Assembly: GCA_905198125.1 (NCBI GenBank)
Contig: CAJKBH010000005.1
Location: 1-64,000 of the forward strand
DNA from: an uncultured Porphyromonadaceae bacterium
Lineage (GTDB): Bacteria > Bacteroidota > Bacteroidia > Bacteroidales > Muribaculaceae
Direction of reading: 5' to 3'
Length of the DNA stretch: 64,000 bases
Both the position numbers and the translations under genes were made by a program. Shown here piece after piece: positions 43,674-51,997 of this stretch (positions are counted from its first letter, which is position 1; every line of letters begins with the position of its first letter). The notes below the pieces were generated by a model. The model was not told where the DNA came from. It made no database searches and saw only the letters and a list, made by a program, of their open reading frames with translations.

Positions 43674-44561
43674 ATGATAATGTCTATGACCGGGTTTGGC
43701 CGGGGCACCGTCAGCAGTCCTGCGCGCGCAGTGACGGTGGAGTTGAAATCGTTGAACAGCAAACAACTGGATTTGCAGGCCCGGATGCCGCAAGTGATGC
43801 GGGAGATGGAGCTTGACATGCGCAACCGCATCGCGGCGCGTCTGGAGCGCGGCAAGGTGGAATTGAGCGTGACCGAGGAAATGATCGGCACCGAGGCCCC
43901 GGCGCGTCTTGACCCAACAGTGATAAGCGAATATAAAAGCCAGATAGAAGCAATCGCAAGACAATGCGGATTGCCGGAACCGGCAGACTGGTATTCGGTG
44001 CTGCTGCGTATGCCCGACGCCATGAAACCGGCTACGGTGGAATTCGGCGACGACGACCGCAAGGCGCTTGGCGAGGCTCTTGGACTCGCCCTGGACGCCA
44101 TAGACGCATTCAGACTCACCGAAGGCAGGAAACTGTATAAATTCTTCGTCAGCAAGATACAGGCCATCTCCGGACTGTTGGAGGAAGTGGTGAAATACGA
44201 GGAGGAGCGTGTGCCCAAGATCAAGGCCAGGCTGATGGATCAGCTGTCACGCCTCGATTCGATAGAATACGACAAGGGACGTCTGGAGCAGGAGATGATA
44301 TTCTACATCGAGAAACTCGATGTGACCGAAGAAAAGATCCGTCTGCGCTCGCATCTGAACTATTTCTTAGAGACGATGGGCGGCGAGGATGACCACGTAG
44401 GCAAAGGGCAGGGCAAGAAACTCGGCTTCATAGCCCAGGAGATGGGCCGCGAGATAAACACCCTCGGCTCGAAGTCGAACAACGCCGAAATGCAGAAGGT
44501 GGTGGTTAGGATGAAAGACGAGCTGGAACAAATCAAAGAGCAGGTACTCAATGTGTTGTAA
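43674..44561 (+). CDS. YicC family endoribonuclease-like protein
   Basis: A 295-aa cytoplasmic protein of the YicC/YloC family. The start MSMTGFGRG is diagnostic, and KSLNSKQLDLQARMPQVM and the C-terminal GGEDDHVGKGQGKKLGFIAQEMGREINTLGSKSNNAEMQ follow the family pattern. E. coli YicC has been linked to RNA decay; the role in this phylum is not established. yicC is commonly placed next to gmk, as here: its last 11 bp overlap the gmk start, so the two are translationally coupled. The start could be Met1, Met3 or Met5. Confidence 0.93.
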   Translation: MIMSMTGFGRGTVSSPARAVTVELKSLNSKQLDLQARMPQVMREMELDMRNRIAARLERGKVELSVTEEMIGTEAPARLDPTVISEYKSQIEAIARQCGLPEPADWYSVLLRMPDAMKPATVEFGDDDRKALGEALGLALDAIDAFRLTEGRKLYKFFVSKIQAISGLLEEVVKYEEERVPKIKARLMDQLSRLDSIEYDKGRLEQEMIFYIEKLDVTEEKIRLRSHLNYFLETMGGEDDHVGKGQGKKLGFIAQEMGREINTLGSKSNNAEMQKVVVRMKDELEQIKEQVLNVL

Positions 44562-45132
44562 CAATAACAACGGAAAAATCATAGTGCTGTCCGCGCCTTC
44601 GGGAACGGGCAAGAGCACCATTATAGGCGAACTGATGAAGATGCCCGACCTGAACCTTGGTTTTTCGGTGTCGGCCACAAGCCGCGCGCCCCGAGGCACG
44701 GAACAGGACGGCGTGCAATACTATTTCCTGAGTCCGGAGGAATTCGCGGCCCGTATAGAGCGCGGCGAGTTCGTGGAGTGGGCCGAGGTGTATTCCGGCA
44801 CACGCTACGGCACGTTGGTATCGGAAGTGGAGCGCGTCACCGGCTGTGGCAAGAACCTGATAATGGACATAGATGTGGAGGGGGCCTTGAACGTAAAGAA
44901 ACGTTACGGCGACCGCGCGCTGCTGATATTCATAGAACCGCCGACGCTGCAATCGCTCGAGGAGCGGCTGCGGTCGCGCGCCACCGACGATGACGAATCG
45001 ATACGCCGACGTCTCGACAAGGCCGAGTATGAGATGAGTTTCGCCGACAGGTACGACAAGGTAGTGGTGAACGACAACCTGGACACTGCGGTGGCTGAAG
45101 TGGCTGACAATATACGCGCTTTCACGGAATGA
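44551..45132 (+). CDS. gmk: guanylate kinase
   Basis: A 193-aa kinase that phosphorylates GMP to GDP with ATP. The P-loop APSGTGKS is at residues 15-22, GMP-binding text is SATSRAPRGTEQDGVQYYFLS, and GEFVEWAEVYSGTRYGT is also family specific. Normal length. It overlaps both neighbours (11 bp with yicC, 4 bp ATGA with nadD), so it sits in a tight operon of essential nucleotide and cofactor genes. Confidence 0.96.
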   Translation: MCCNNNNGKIIVLSAPSGTGKSTIIGELMKMPDLNLGFSVSATSRAPRGTEQDGVQYYFLSPEEFAARIERGEFVEWAEVYSGTRYGTLVSEVERVTGCGKNLIMDIDVEGALNVKKRYGDRALLIFIEPPTLQSLEERLRSRATDDDESIRRRLDKAEYEMSFADRYDKVVVNDNLDTAVAEVADNIRAFTE

Positions 45133-45704
45133 AGATAGGGATATTAGGCGGAAGTTTCGACCCGATTCATACGGGACATGCCGTCGTGGCCAACGAACTG
45201 GTACAGCGAGGCGTGTTCGACAGGGTATGGCTCGTGCCCGCCCGTATCAACCCCTTCAAGACAGGTGAGGAAAGACCCGCCGACGGAGCCATGCGCACCG
45301 AGATGTGCAGACTTGTGGCCGACAGATGCAGGGGCGTGGAAGTTAACGATATAGAGCAGAGTCTGCCAGAGCCGTCATATACCTACCGCACGCTTTGTGC
45401 GCTGAGTCGGGAATATCCGGAGCATACGTTCCGGGTGATAATAGGCTCGGACAACTGGGAGGCTTTCGGACGATGGCGTGACGCCGACAGGATATTGAAT
45501 GAATACGGTGTCACGATATATCCGCGGCCGGGCTATGAACTTCCCGCCGAAATGCCCGCGAATGTGGAGGTGGCCGGAGAGGTGCCGCAGGTGTTCGTGT
45601 CATCGACATATATCCGCCGGGCTTTGAAGCGAGGGCAGGACGTGACCTTTTTGGTGCCCTGTAACGTTCTGAATTATATAGAGGAAAAACAACTGTACAG
45701 ATAA
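45129..45704 (+). CDS. nadD: nicotinate-nucleotide adenylyltransferase
   Basis: A 191-aa nucleotidyltransferase of NAD synthesis (NaMN + ATP to NaAD). The N-terminal GGSFDPIHTGHAVVANEL carries the HxGH ATP-binding motif, ARINPFKTG the substrate loop, and VSSTYIRRALKRGQDV the C-terminal SxTxxR motif. Length is normal. It starts inside the gmk stop and its own stop overlaps the next ATG by one base. Confidence 0.95.
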   Translation: MKIGILGGSFDPIHTGHAVVANELVQRGVFDRVWLVPARINPFKTGEERPADGAMRTEMCRLVADRCRGVEVNDIEQSLPEPSYTYRTLCALSREYPEHTFRVIIGSDNWEAFGRWRDADRILNEYGVTIYPRPGYELPAEMPANVEVAGEVPQVFVSSTYIRRALKRGQDVTFLVPCNVLNYIEEKQLYR

Positions 45705-46216
45705 TGGATGAAAGCGCACTGAACCGGAAGATGCTCAACATCACCGCGTATGCCTCGCAATACTGCGAGGCGGTAGAGAACGCGCGCGAGATGGAGAAGG
45801 ACGAGTTTGTGGAACGGATGACCGAGCTGCTGCCGCAGATATACGGCGAGTTCGCCGGTCTGAGTCCGGAGGACGTGGGGGTGTTGGATTACGGCTACTA
45901 TCAGACGTATGTCGACGAGCAATGGTACGACACCATACGTCGCAATGTCGAGATGGTGCTTGGCCCGGACGATGTGTTTCTCGAGACCTTCGAGGAGGAT
46001 ATGAAATATAGCGATACGCCGATAGCGGCGTCGATAGCCGAGAGCCTGGCCGACATCTTCCAGGCGCTGTATAATTTTATAATGGTAGTAAAGGAAACGG
46101 ATGGTCAGGAGCTGACCGGCGCGTATGTGGAGTGTCGCGAGAATTTCGCTTCGTACTGGAGCCAGACGCTGTGCAACGTGCTGCGGGCGCTGAATCACCT
46201 GCGGTTCAATCAATAA
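45704..46216 (+). CDS. DUF5063 protein
   Basis: A 170-aa acidic, largely helical protein with no signal peptide and no membrane segment. The text YGYYQTYVDEQWYDTIRRNVEMVLGPDD and SIAESLADIFQALYNFI matches DUF5063, a Bacteroidota family of unknown role. Its start overlaps the nadD stop by one base and it is followed 5 bp later by a peptidase gene, so its expression is tied to the gmk-nadD operon. No catalytic motif is visible. Confidence 0.82.
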   Translation: MDESALNRKMLNITAYASQYCEAVENAREMEKDEFVERMTELLPQIYGEFAGLSPEDVGVLDYGYYQTYVDEQWYDTIRRNVEMVLGPDDVFLETFEEDMKYSDTPIAASIAESLADIFQALYNFIMVVKETDGQELTGAYVECRENFASYWSQTLCNVLRALNHLRFNQ

Positions 46217-46221
46217 GAAAT

Positions 46222-47538
46222 ATGGCTACGGAATATGTAATGGGGAGGTTGTTGGAGTGGATGGATAAGTCCACGTGTAATTTCACGGCAGTGCGCAATA
46301 TGCGCGAGGAACTTGACACAGCCGGCTTCAGACGCCTTGACGAGCGCGACGCGTGGCAGCTGGAACGCGGCGGCCGGTACTATATGACCAAGAACGGCAG
46401 CGCGCTTTTCGCTTTCATAGTGGGAGAGGGAGATGTGGCTGAGAACGGCTTCAGGATAATCTCCGCCCACAGCGACTCGCCTTGCTTCAAAATCAAGCCG
46501 AACGCCGAGATATACGGCGACGGCGGCATCGTGAAACTGAACGTGGAGAAATACGGTGGCGGCATCATGTACACATGGTTCGACCGTCCGTTGTCGATAG
46601 CGGGCCGAGTGGCCGTGCGCGGCAACGACTGGGAGCATCCCCGCGAATATGTGGTGGATCTTCACGAGCCGGTATGCACCATCCCGCACCTGGCCATACA
46701 CTTCAACCGTGCCGTGAACGAGGGCAACCCGCTGTCCGTGCAGAAGGATATGCTGCCGGTGCTGGGATACTTCAGCGACGAAGAAATAGCCGAGCATAAG
46801 AGCCGCGGAGGTCTGGTGCGCATCATGGTGGCGCGCGAGTTAGGCATACATCCCGAGGATATTGTGGACTATGAGCTGTGTCTATATCCTGTGGAGAAAG
46901 CCCGCATCATTGGCGTGAAGGGACAGTTTTTCCAGTCGGGCCGCATAGACGACCTGTCGATGGCTTACGCCGGGTTGCAGGCCATGCTCGACGAGCATGA
47001 GAACAAGACGGCCGCCACGCGCGTATTGGCCGTGTTCGACAACGAGGAGACCGGCTCGGGCACAAAGCAGGGAGCCGCGTCGCCCGTGTTGCGCAACATA
47101 CTGGAGCGCATCTGCCTGCAGCTCTGCGGCAACCGCGAGGATTATTACCGCGCCATTGCCTCCAGCTTCATGATTTCGGCCGACGACGCCCACGCTTGGC
47201 ATCCCAACTACGACGGCAAGTATGATCCGACCAATCACGCCGTGATGGGCGGCGGCCCGGTGATAAAGATAAACGCCAACTGCAAGTATATGAGCGACAG
47301 CCGCGGTGCCGCCGTGTTCAACGAGCTGTGCCGCGAAGCCGGAGTGAAAGCCCAGTACTTCGTCAACCACAGCGATTCGGCGGGGGGCTCGACACTTGGC
47401 AATATCGCCACGTCGCAGTTCGATATCGAGGGCGTGGACGTGGGCAACGCCATCTGGGCAATGCACTCGGCCGCCGAGACGGCCAGCGTGGATGACCAGT
47501 TAGCTATGGTGAAGGCCATGCGTCTTTTCTTCAGATAA
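46222..47538 (+). CDS. M18 family aminopeptidase
   Basis: A 438-aa aspartyl aminopeptidase-like enzyme from ATG 46222; a longer frame to 46132 would overlap DUF5063 by 85 bp and is not credible. Zinc and catalytic motifs of M18 are visible: ISAHSDSPCFKIKP, FDNEETGSGTKQGA with the Glu pair, SADDAHAWHPNY, and HSDSAGGSTLG near the end. The enzyme removes N-terminal acidic residues from peptides, usually as a cytoplasmic dodecamer. Likely the last gene of the yicC operon. Confidence 0.94.
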   Translation: MATEYVMGRLLEWMDKSTCNFTAVRNMREELDTAGFRRLDERDAWQLERGGRYYMTKNGSALFAFIVGEGDVAENGFRIISAHSDSPCFKIKPNAEIYGDGGIVKLNVEKYGGGIMYTWFDRPLSIAGRVAVRGNDWEHPREYVVDLHEPVCTIPHLAIHFNRAVNEGNPLSVQKDMLPVLGYFSDEEIAEHKSRGGLVRIMVARELGIHPEDIVDYELCLYPVEKARIIGVKGQFFQSGRIDDLSMAYAGLQAMLDEHENKTAATRVLAVFDNEETGSGTKQGAASPVLRNILERICLQLCGNREDYYRAIASSFMISADDAHAWHPNYDGKYDPTNHAVMGGGPVIKINANCKYMSDSRGAAVFNELCREAGVKAQYFVNHSDSAGGSTLGNIATSQFDIEGVDVGNAIWAMHSAAETASVDDQLAMVKAMRLFFR

Positions 47539-47593
47539 AGAAAGCGGAGCAAAGCCGCGCACAGGCCGTAAACCGCCCGATTAACATATTTTA

Positions 47594-47637
47594 TTGAGAA
47601 GTATCTCAACATATTTCAGAAAAATTTGTTAATTTTG
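47594..47637 (+). promoter_or_regulatory. promoter region of the trigger factor gene with palindrome
   Basis: The -7 box TAATTTTG is at 47630-47637. A perfect palindrome TTGAGA-AGTA-TCTCAA at 47594-47609 lies about 20 bp upstream, where a -33 element would be, and no TTTG is seen at that spacing. It could be an operator or replace the -33 element. Confidence 0.55.
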
Positions 47638-47701
47638 CGGGCTGATAGTGGCGCGTAGCCATAATAGTATTGTAGAAAATTATAAAAAGATATAGTATAT
47701 A

Positions 47702-49075
47702 ATGAACGTAGAATTCCAAAAGGTCGATGATGTACACGGCATTATAACCGTGACCGTCGGACAGGCAGACTATGCCGACACAGTAAAGAAGGAACTTAAG
47801 AACATCGGTAAGACACACGCCGAGCCCGGGTTCCGCGCCGGTCATGTGCCCGCGGGAGTGCTCGAGAAGAAATACGGCAAGAGCGTTAAATACGATGTTG
47901 TCAGCAAGCTGGTTGGCCAGGAGCTGTACAAATATATCGAGGACAATCACCTGGCAGTGTTGGGTCAGCCCGTTCCTTTCAAGGAGAATGACTTGAATCC
48001 GAACGAGACCGACTTCACGCTGAAGTTCAACATAGGTCTGGCTCCCGTGATGGACATCAAGGCTGACAAGGAGCTGCACATTCCCTACTACAAGATCAAG
48101 ATTTCGGACGAGATGATCGACGAGCAGGACAAGCAGCTTCGCCGTCGTTTCGGCAAGCAGGAGCCCGGCGAGACCGTAGACGAGACCGCACTGGTGAAGG
48201 GCGTAATCCGCGAGCTTGACGCCGACGGCAACGACGAGGGTGGACTGGTTATCGATAACGGCATCGTGGCTCCCCAGTACTTCAAGGACCGCGCACAGGC
48301 CGACCTGTTCATGGGCAAGCATGTTGGTGACAAGGTTGTGTTCAATCCCTGGGCCACCTGCGACGGCAATCCCAGCGAGATGTCGTCGATGCTGAACATC
48401 GACAAGAAGGACGTGGAGAACTACAAGGGTGACTTCGAGATGGAAATCAAGGAGATCATCGTTCTGAAGCCCGCTGAACTCGGCGAGGAATACTATAAGG
48501 AAGTGTTCGGCGTCGACGGTACGGTGAAGGACGAGGCAAGCTACCGCGCCGCAGTCAAGGCCATGATCGAGAACAGCCTGTCGGGCGAGGAGAACTTCCG
48601 CTTCACCATCGATGCCCGCAACGTGATCATGGACAAGGTGAAGGACACCAAGCTGCCCGACGACATCCTGAAGGAATATCTGATCATCAACAACAAGGAC
48701 ATCAACGAGAGCAACGTAGACGAGGTGTACGAAAGCTCGAAGGGTTCGCTGCTGTGGGATCTGGCCAAGGACACGCTGATGACCCAGATGGGCATCGAGA
48801 TAAACGAGGAGGACGTGAAGCAGACCGCCAAGATGATGGCACGCCAGCAGTTCGCGCAGTACGGCATGGCCAATCCTCCGGAGGAGGCCATCGACCGCTT
48901 TGCCGACGACATCCTGAAGGACAAGAAGGCCATAGACCGTATCCGTCAGAACACGGTAGACATGAAGTTCTTCACCGGACTCCGCGAGGCCGTGACAGTT
49001 GACGAGAAGGAAGTGACTCCCGAGGAATTCAACGCCCTGTTCAAGAACGAACAGGAGGAAGAAGGAGCCGAGTAA
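47702..49075 (+). CDS. tig: trigger factor chaperone
   Basis: A 457-aa ribosome-associated chaperone. The ribosome-binding signature PGFRAGHVPAG is present (GFRxGxxP) at about residues 42-52, and the C-terminal arm region includes KMMARQQFAQYG and an acidic tail ending QEEEGAE. The middle peptidyl-prolyl isomerase-like segment (about 150-260) is diverged from FKBP, as is common in this phylum. It helps folding of new proteins at the exit tunnel. It precedes clpP and clpX, the usual tig-clpP-clpX order. Confidence 0.94.
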   Translation: MNVEFQKVDDVHGIITVTVGQADYADTVKKELKNIGKTHAEPGFRAGHVPAGVLEKKYGKSVKYDVVSKLVGQELYKYIEDNHLAVLGQPVPFKENDLNPNETDFTLKFNIGLAPVMDIKADKELHIPYYKIKISDEMIDEQDKQLRRRFGKQEPGETVDETALVKGVIRELDADGNDEGGLVIDNGIVAPQYFKDRAQADLFMGKHVGDKVVFNPWATCDGNPSEMSSMLNIDKKDVENYKGDFEMEIKEIIVLKPAELGEEYYKEVFGVDGTVKDEASYRAAVKAMIENSLSGEENFRFTIDARNVIMDKVKDTKLPDDILKEYLIINNKDINESNVDEVYESSKGSLLWDLAKDTLMTQMGIEINEEDVKQTAKMMARQQFAQYGMANPPEEAIDRFADDILKDKKAIDRIRQNTVDMKFFTGLREAVTVDEKEVTPEEFNALFKNEQEEEGAE

Positions 49076-49160
49076 TCAAAGAACTCTAAACAAATTGCGT
49101 CAGGTCACATTTGAGTATTTGGGAATATTGGCGCGTAATTTGTTATAGATACCAGGACTG

Positions 49161-49188
49161 CGCGGGAGCCGGGTCGCCGGTTCCCGCG
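49161..49188 (+). other. strong hairpin between tig and clpP
   Basis: CGCGGGAGCCGG (49161-49172) pairs with CCGGTTCCCGCG (49177-49188), loop GTCG, 12 bp with one G-T pair. No T-run follows, so an mRNA processing or stability element is more likely than a terminator. Confidence 0.7.
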
Positions 49189-49213
49189 ACGTCTTAGTAT
49201 AACCAGACCGAAT

Positions 49214-49236
49214 GGATGGCGGTGCAGACGCCGTCC
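49214..49236 (+). repeat. short hairpin resembling half of the 60-bp element
   Basis: GGATGGCG (49214-49221) pairs with CGCCGTCC (49229-49236). The shape and wording are close to GACGGCGTGGACGCCGTC of the 60-bp unit at 4688-4705. It ends 22 bp before the clpP ATG. Confidence 0.5.
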
Positions 49237-49258
49237 GTTGAATAAGAAAGAACAGACT

Positions 49259-49957
49259 ATGCAGAATGATTTTAGAAACTATGCCGTGAACCATCTCGGC
49301 ATGAGCGGCAACACCATAGATTCGTACATGCGCAAGGCCGGCGCGGGCGTCAAAAGCCCGATGGCCGACTATATGAATCCGTACATCCTGGAGGAACGTC
49401 AGCTGAACGTGACTCAGATGGACGTGTTCTCGCGCCTGATGATGGACCGCATCATATTCCTCGGCACGCAGGTGTCGGACCAGAGCGCCAACATAATCCA
49501 GGCCCAGCTGCTGTATCTTGACTCGGTGGATCCCGACAAGGACATCAGCCTGTACATCAACAGCCCCGGCGGATCGGTATATGCCGGACTGGGCATATAC
49601 GACACCATGCAGTACATCAACTCCGACGTGTCCACCATCTGTACGGGCATGGCCGCGTCGATGGCCGCGGTGCTGCTTGTGGCCGGCGAGAAGGGTAAGC
49701 GTTACGCGCTGCCTCACAGCCGCGTGATGATTCATCAGCCCATGGGCGGAATCCAGGGGCAGGCATCGGACATCGAGATCACGGCGCGCGAGATCCTCAA
49801 ACTGAAGGAGGAACTGTACCGCATCATCTCCGACCACTCCGGTCAGCCTTTCTCCAAGGTAGAGGCCGATTCCGACCGCGACTATTGGATGATAGCCAAG
49901 GAGGCTCAGGAATATGGCATGATCGACAAGGTATTGGTTAATCCGTCGAAGAAGTAA
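49259..49957 (+). CDS. clpP: ATP-dependent Clp protease proteolytic subunit
   Basis: A 232-aa serine protease from ATG 49259 (a TTG at 49238 would add seven residues but begins inside a hairpin flank). The nucleophile is Ser134 in GMAASMAAVL and the histidine is His159 in VMIHQPMGG; SPGGSVYAGLGIYDTMQ is also typical. It forms the tetradecameric chamber that degrades proteins unfolded by ClpX, whose gene starts 5 bp downstream. An N-terminal extension of about 35 residues precedes the usual core, common in Bacteroidota ClpP. Confidence 0.96.
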   Translation: MQNDFRNYAVNHLGMSGNTIDSYMRKAGAGVKSPMADYMNPYILEERQLNVTQMDVFSRLMMDRIIFLGTQVSDQSANIIQAQLLYLDSVDPDKDISLYINSPGGSVYAGLGIYDTMQYINSDVSTICTGMAASMAAVLLVAGEKGKRYALPHSRVMIHQPMGGIQGQASDIEITAREILKLKEELYRIISDHSGQPFSKVEADSDRDYWMIAKEAQEYGMIDKVLVNPSKK

Positions 49958-49962
49958 AAGGA

Positions 49963-51219
49963 ATGGCAAAAAAGAGCGATCTGAGGTGCGGCATGTGCGG
50001 CAAGTTCGATTCCGCCGAAAGCCCTGTGGTTCCGGTGATTCAGGACCTGTGCCTGTGCACGGACTGCATACAGTTTATCGACGACCAGCGAGATACGGAG
50101 CTGCGTAAGCGCAAGGGAAGGGCGCAGGACAAGAAAAGCGCTCCCAAGCCGATACCCACGCCTCACGAAATCAAGGAATTTCTGGATCAGTACGTCATAG
50201 GCCAGGACGAGGCTAAGAAGTATCTGTCCGTGGCCGTCTACAATCACTATAAGCGCATCAACCAGAACAAGAAGGAGGATGACGACGATGTGGACATCGA
50301 GAAGTCGAACGTAGTGCTGGTTGGTCCCACCGGTACCGGCAAGACCTTGCTGGCCAAGTCTATCGCCAAGCTTCTTGACGTGCCGTTCACTATCGTGGAC
50401 GCCACGGTGCTGACCGAGGCAGGTTATGTGGGCGAGGATATCGAGTCGTTGCTGACCCGATTGCTTCAGGCCTGCGATTACGATGTGGAGAAGGCCGAGC
50501 GCGGCATCATATTCATCGACGAGATAGACAAGATAGCCCGTAAGAGCGACAATCCGTCCATCACCCGCGACGTGAGCGGCGAGGGTGTGCAGCAGGGTCT
50601 GTTGAAACTGTTGGAAGGCACCGTCGCGCTTGTTCCGCCGCAGGGAGGCCGCAAGCATCCCGAGCAGAAGATGATACCGGTGAATACCAAGAACATCCTG
50701 TTCGTATGCGGCGGCGCGTTCGACGGTATCGAGCGAAAGATAGCGGCGCGCCTGAACACCCACATCGTGGGTTACGGTCATGACGAGAAGAACCGCAAGC
50801 GCCAGCGCGACAACCTGATGCGTTACGTGATGCCCCAGGACCTCAAGTCGTTCGGCATGATTCCGGAGATTATCGGCCGACTGCCGATTCTCACCAGCCT
50901 CGATCCGTTGGACAAGGAGGCGTTGCGCCGCATCCTGACCGAGCCGAAGAACGCCATCATACGTCAATATGCACGACTGATGGAACTGGACGGCGTGAAG
51001 CTGGAGTTCACCGAGGATGCACTTGACACCATCGTGGACAAGGCCGTGGAATACAAGCTCGGCGCCCGCGGACTCCGTTCTATCGTGGAGACCGTTATGG
51101 TGGACGCCATGTACGACGTACCGTCGCTGAAGACAAAGACCTTCACCGTCGACGCCGACTACGTCAACAAGCAGCTGAACAAGGCCCACTTCGGCGACCT
51201 GCTCGAAGCCGGCAACTGA
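49963..51219 (+). CDS. clpX: ATP-dependent Clp protease ATP-binding subunit ClpX
   Basis: A 418-aa AAA+ unfoldase. The N-terminal zinc-binding domain uses Cys9, Cys12, Cys32 and Cys35 (CGMC, CTDC). Walker A is GPTGTGKT (residues 121-128), Walker B is GIIFIDEIDKIARK, the pore loop region is EDIESLLTRLLQ and sensor 2 is KLGARGLRSI. It recognises tagged substrates and threads them into ClpP. It ends with a strong terminator at 51265-51309. Confidence 0.97.
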   Translation: MAKKSDLRCGMCGKFDSAESPVVPVIQDLCLCTDCIQFIDDQRDTELRKRKGRAQDKKSAPKPIPTPHEIKEFLDQYVIGQDEAKKYLSVAVYNHYKRINQNKKEDDDDVDIEKSNVVLVGPTGTGKTLLAKSIAKLLDVPFTIVDATVLTEAGYVGEDIESLLTRLLQACDYDVEKAERGIIFIDEIDKIARKSDNPSITRDVSGEGVQQGLLKLLEGTVALVPPQGGRKHPEQKMIPVNTKNILFVCGGAFDGIERKIAARLNTHIVGYGHDEKNRKRQRDNLMRYVMPQDLKSFGMIPEIIGRLPILTSLDPLDKEALRRILTEPKNAIIRQYARLMELDGVKLEFTEDALDTIVDKAVEYKLGARGLRSIVETVMVDAMYDVPSLKTKTFTVDADYVNKQLNKAHFGDLLEAGN

Positions 51220-51264
51220 TCCCAGCCCGCTGATATAGGCAAGATAAAGTAGTAAAAATGATAT

Positions 51265-51309
51265 TTGGGAAGGAATCCGCGATTCTGCGTGATTCTTTCC
51301 CAATTTTTC
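51265..51309 (+). terminator. terminator of clpP-clpX
   Basis: TTGGGAAGGAATC (51265-51277) pairs with GATTCTTTCCCAA (51291-51303), 13 bp with one G-T pair, followed by five T (51304-51308). Confidence 0.92.
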
Positions 51310-51404
51310 TAAGTAAGTGTGATTATATTTTAATTGGATTTTGATTTGCTAAATGAAATATATCAAGTAGGTTATACCAAGAACTAATTACGATAAGGCA
51401 TGAC

Positions 51405-51450
51405 TGAGGCATCGTTGCTTAAAAGTATACTTTTAAGGAGCGATGCTTCA
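51405..51450. other. hairpin in the clpX-recQ gap
   Basis: TGAGGCATCG pairs with CGATGCTTCA at the base, and TTAAAAGTA with TACTTTTAA at the tip, with a 4-nt internal loop. T-rich DNA follows. Purpose unknown; a second terminator or the edge of a repeat. Confidence 0.6.
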
Positions 51451-51556
51451 ATTATTATCGGATTTTATTGTAATGTTGTAATTATTGATTCAACTTTAGC
51501 GTGTTAGAATTATAAAGATTTCAAGGCATGAAACCGACGGCAAAAGCAGATCGATA

Positions 51557-51811
51557 CCTCGGAGAGGTGGTTTCTCGATAACCCCACGATGGCTGGAGGG
51601 CTCGCCCCGACAGCCTTCGTGGGGAGATCAGACGGGTATCCCGCCGCTTGGTCGGAGACCATGCCGCTCGCCTTGGTGTCGTAATATCGGGCAGTACAGA
51701 GACATGGTCTCCGACCAAGCTGCCTCGATATGCCAATCCCCACGAAGGCCGGGTGTCAGCAACTGCTGACACCGCCCATCGTGGGGTTATCGAGTAACAG
51801 CCTCTCCGAGG
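51557..51811. repeat. 255-bp multi-arm imperfect palindrome
   Basis: Three nested pairs of arms: 51557-51592 with 51776-51811 (sharing CTCGATAACCCCACGATGG), 51614-51627 with 51736-51749 (CCTTCGTGGGGA), and 51648-51664 with 51703-51719 (CTTGGTCGGAGACCATG). The ends carry small hairpins CCTC-GGA-GAGG and CCTC-TCC-GAGG. A single-strand form would fold into a long rod. No credible ORF lies inside. It may be a miniature mobile element or a structured RNA; neither is proven. Confidence 0.82.
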
Positions 51812-51872
51812 CAACATATTCTATATGGGAATATGCTATACGCACTGCCTTTCTTAATTATTGGCGTAATTG

Positions 51873-51903
51873 TTTGCGGATTGAGAAAAAATTATTAAAT
51901 TTG
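51873..51903 (+). promoter_or_regulatory. promoter of recQ
   Basis: TTTG (51873-51876), 19 bp, TAAATTTG (51896-51903). Full consensus; leader of about 85 nt. Confidence 0.83.
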
Positions 51904-51997
51904 TAATCGGAGCAGTCAGACATTGGATATGATATCTCTCCGAACGAGGGATGGCATCGGGTGACGCTCCGATACTTCTCAAACCTCAAATTCAATC

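Noticed and set aside
46132..46221. Upstream extension of the M18 peptidase
   Set aside because: It would overlap the DUF5063 gene by 85 bp; ATG 46222 gives the family start and a 5-bp gap.
49906..51303. A 465-codon minus-strand frame opposite clpX, and a similar 411-codon frame opposite recQ (52427-53662)
   Set aside because: Both overlie essential genes with intact motifs and show no recognisable protein pattern.
51521..51817. A 98-codon minus-strand frame inside the 255-bp palindrome
   Set aside because: It follows the palindrome arms and has no start context, codon bias or family match; the palindrome explains the open frame.
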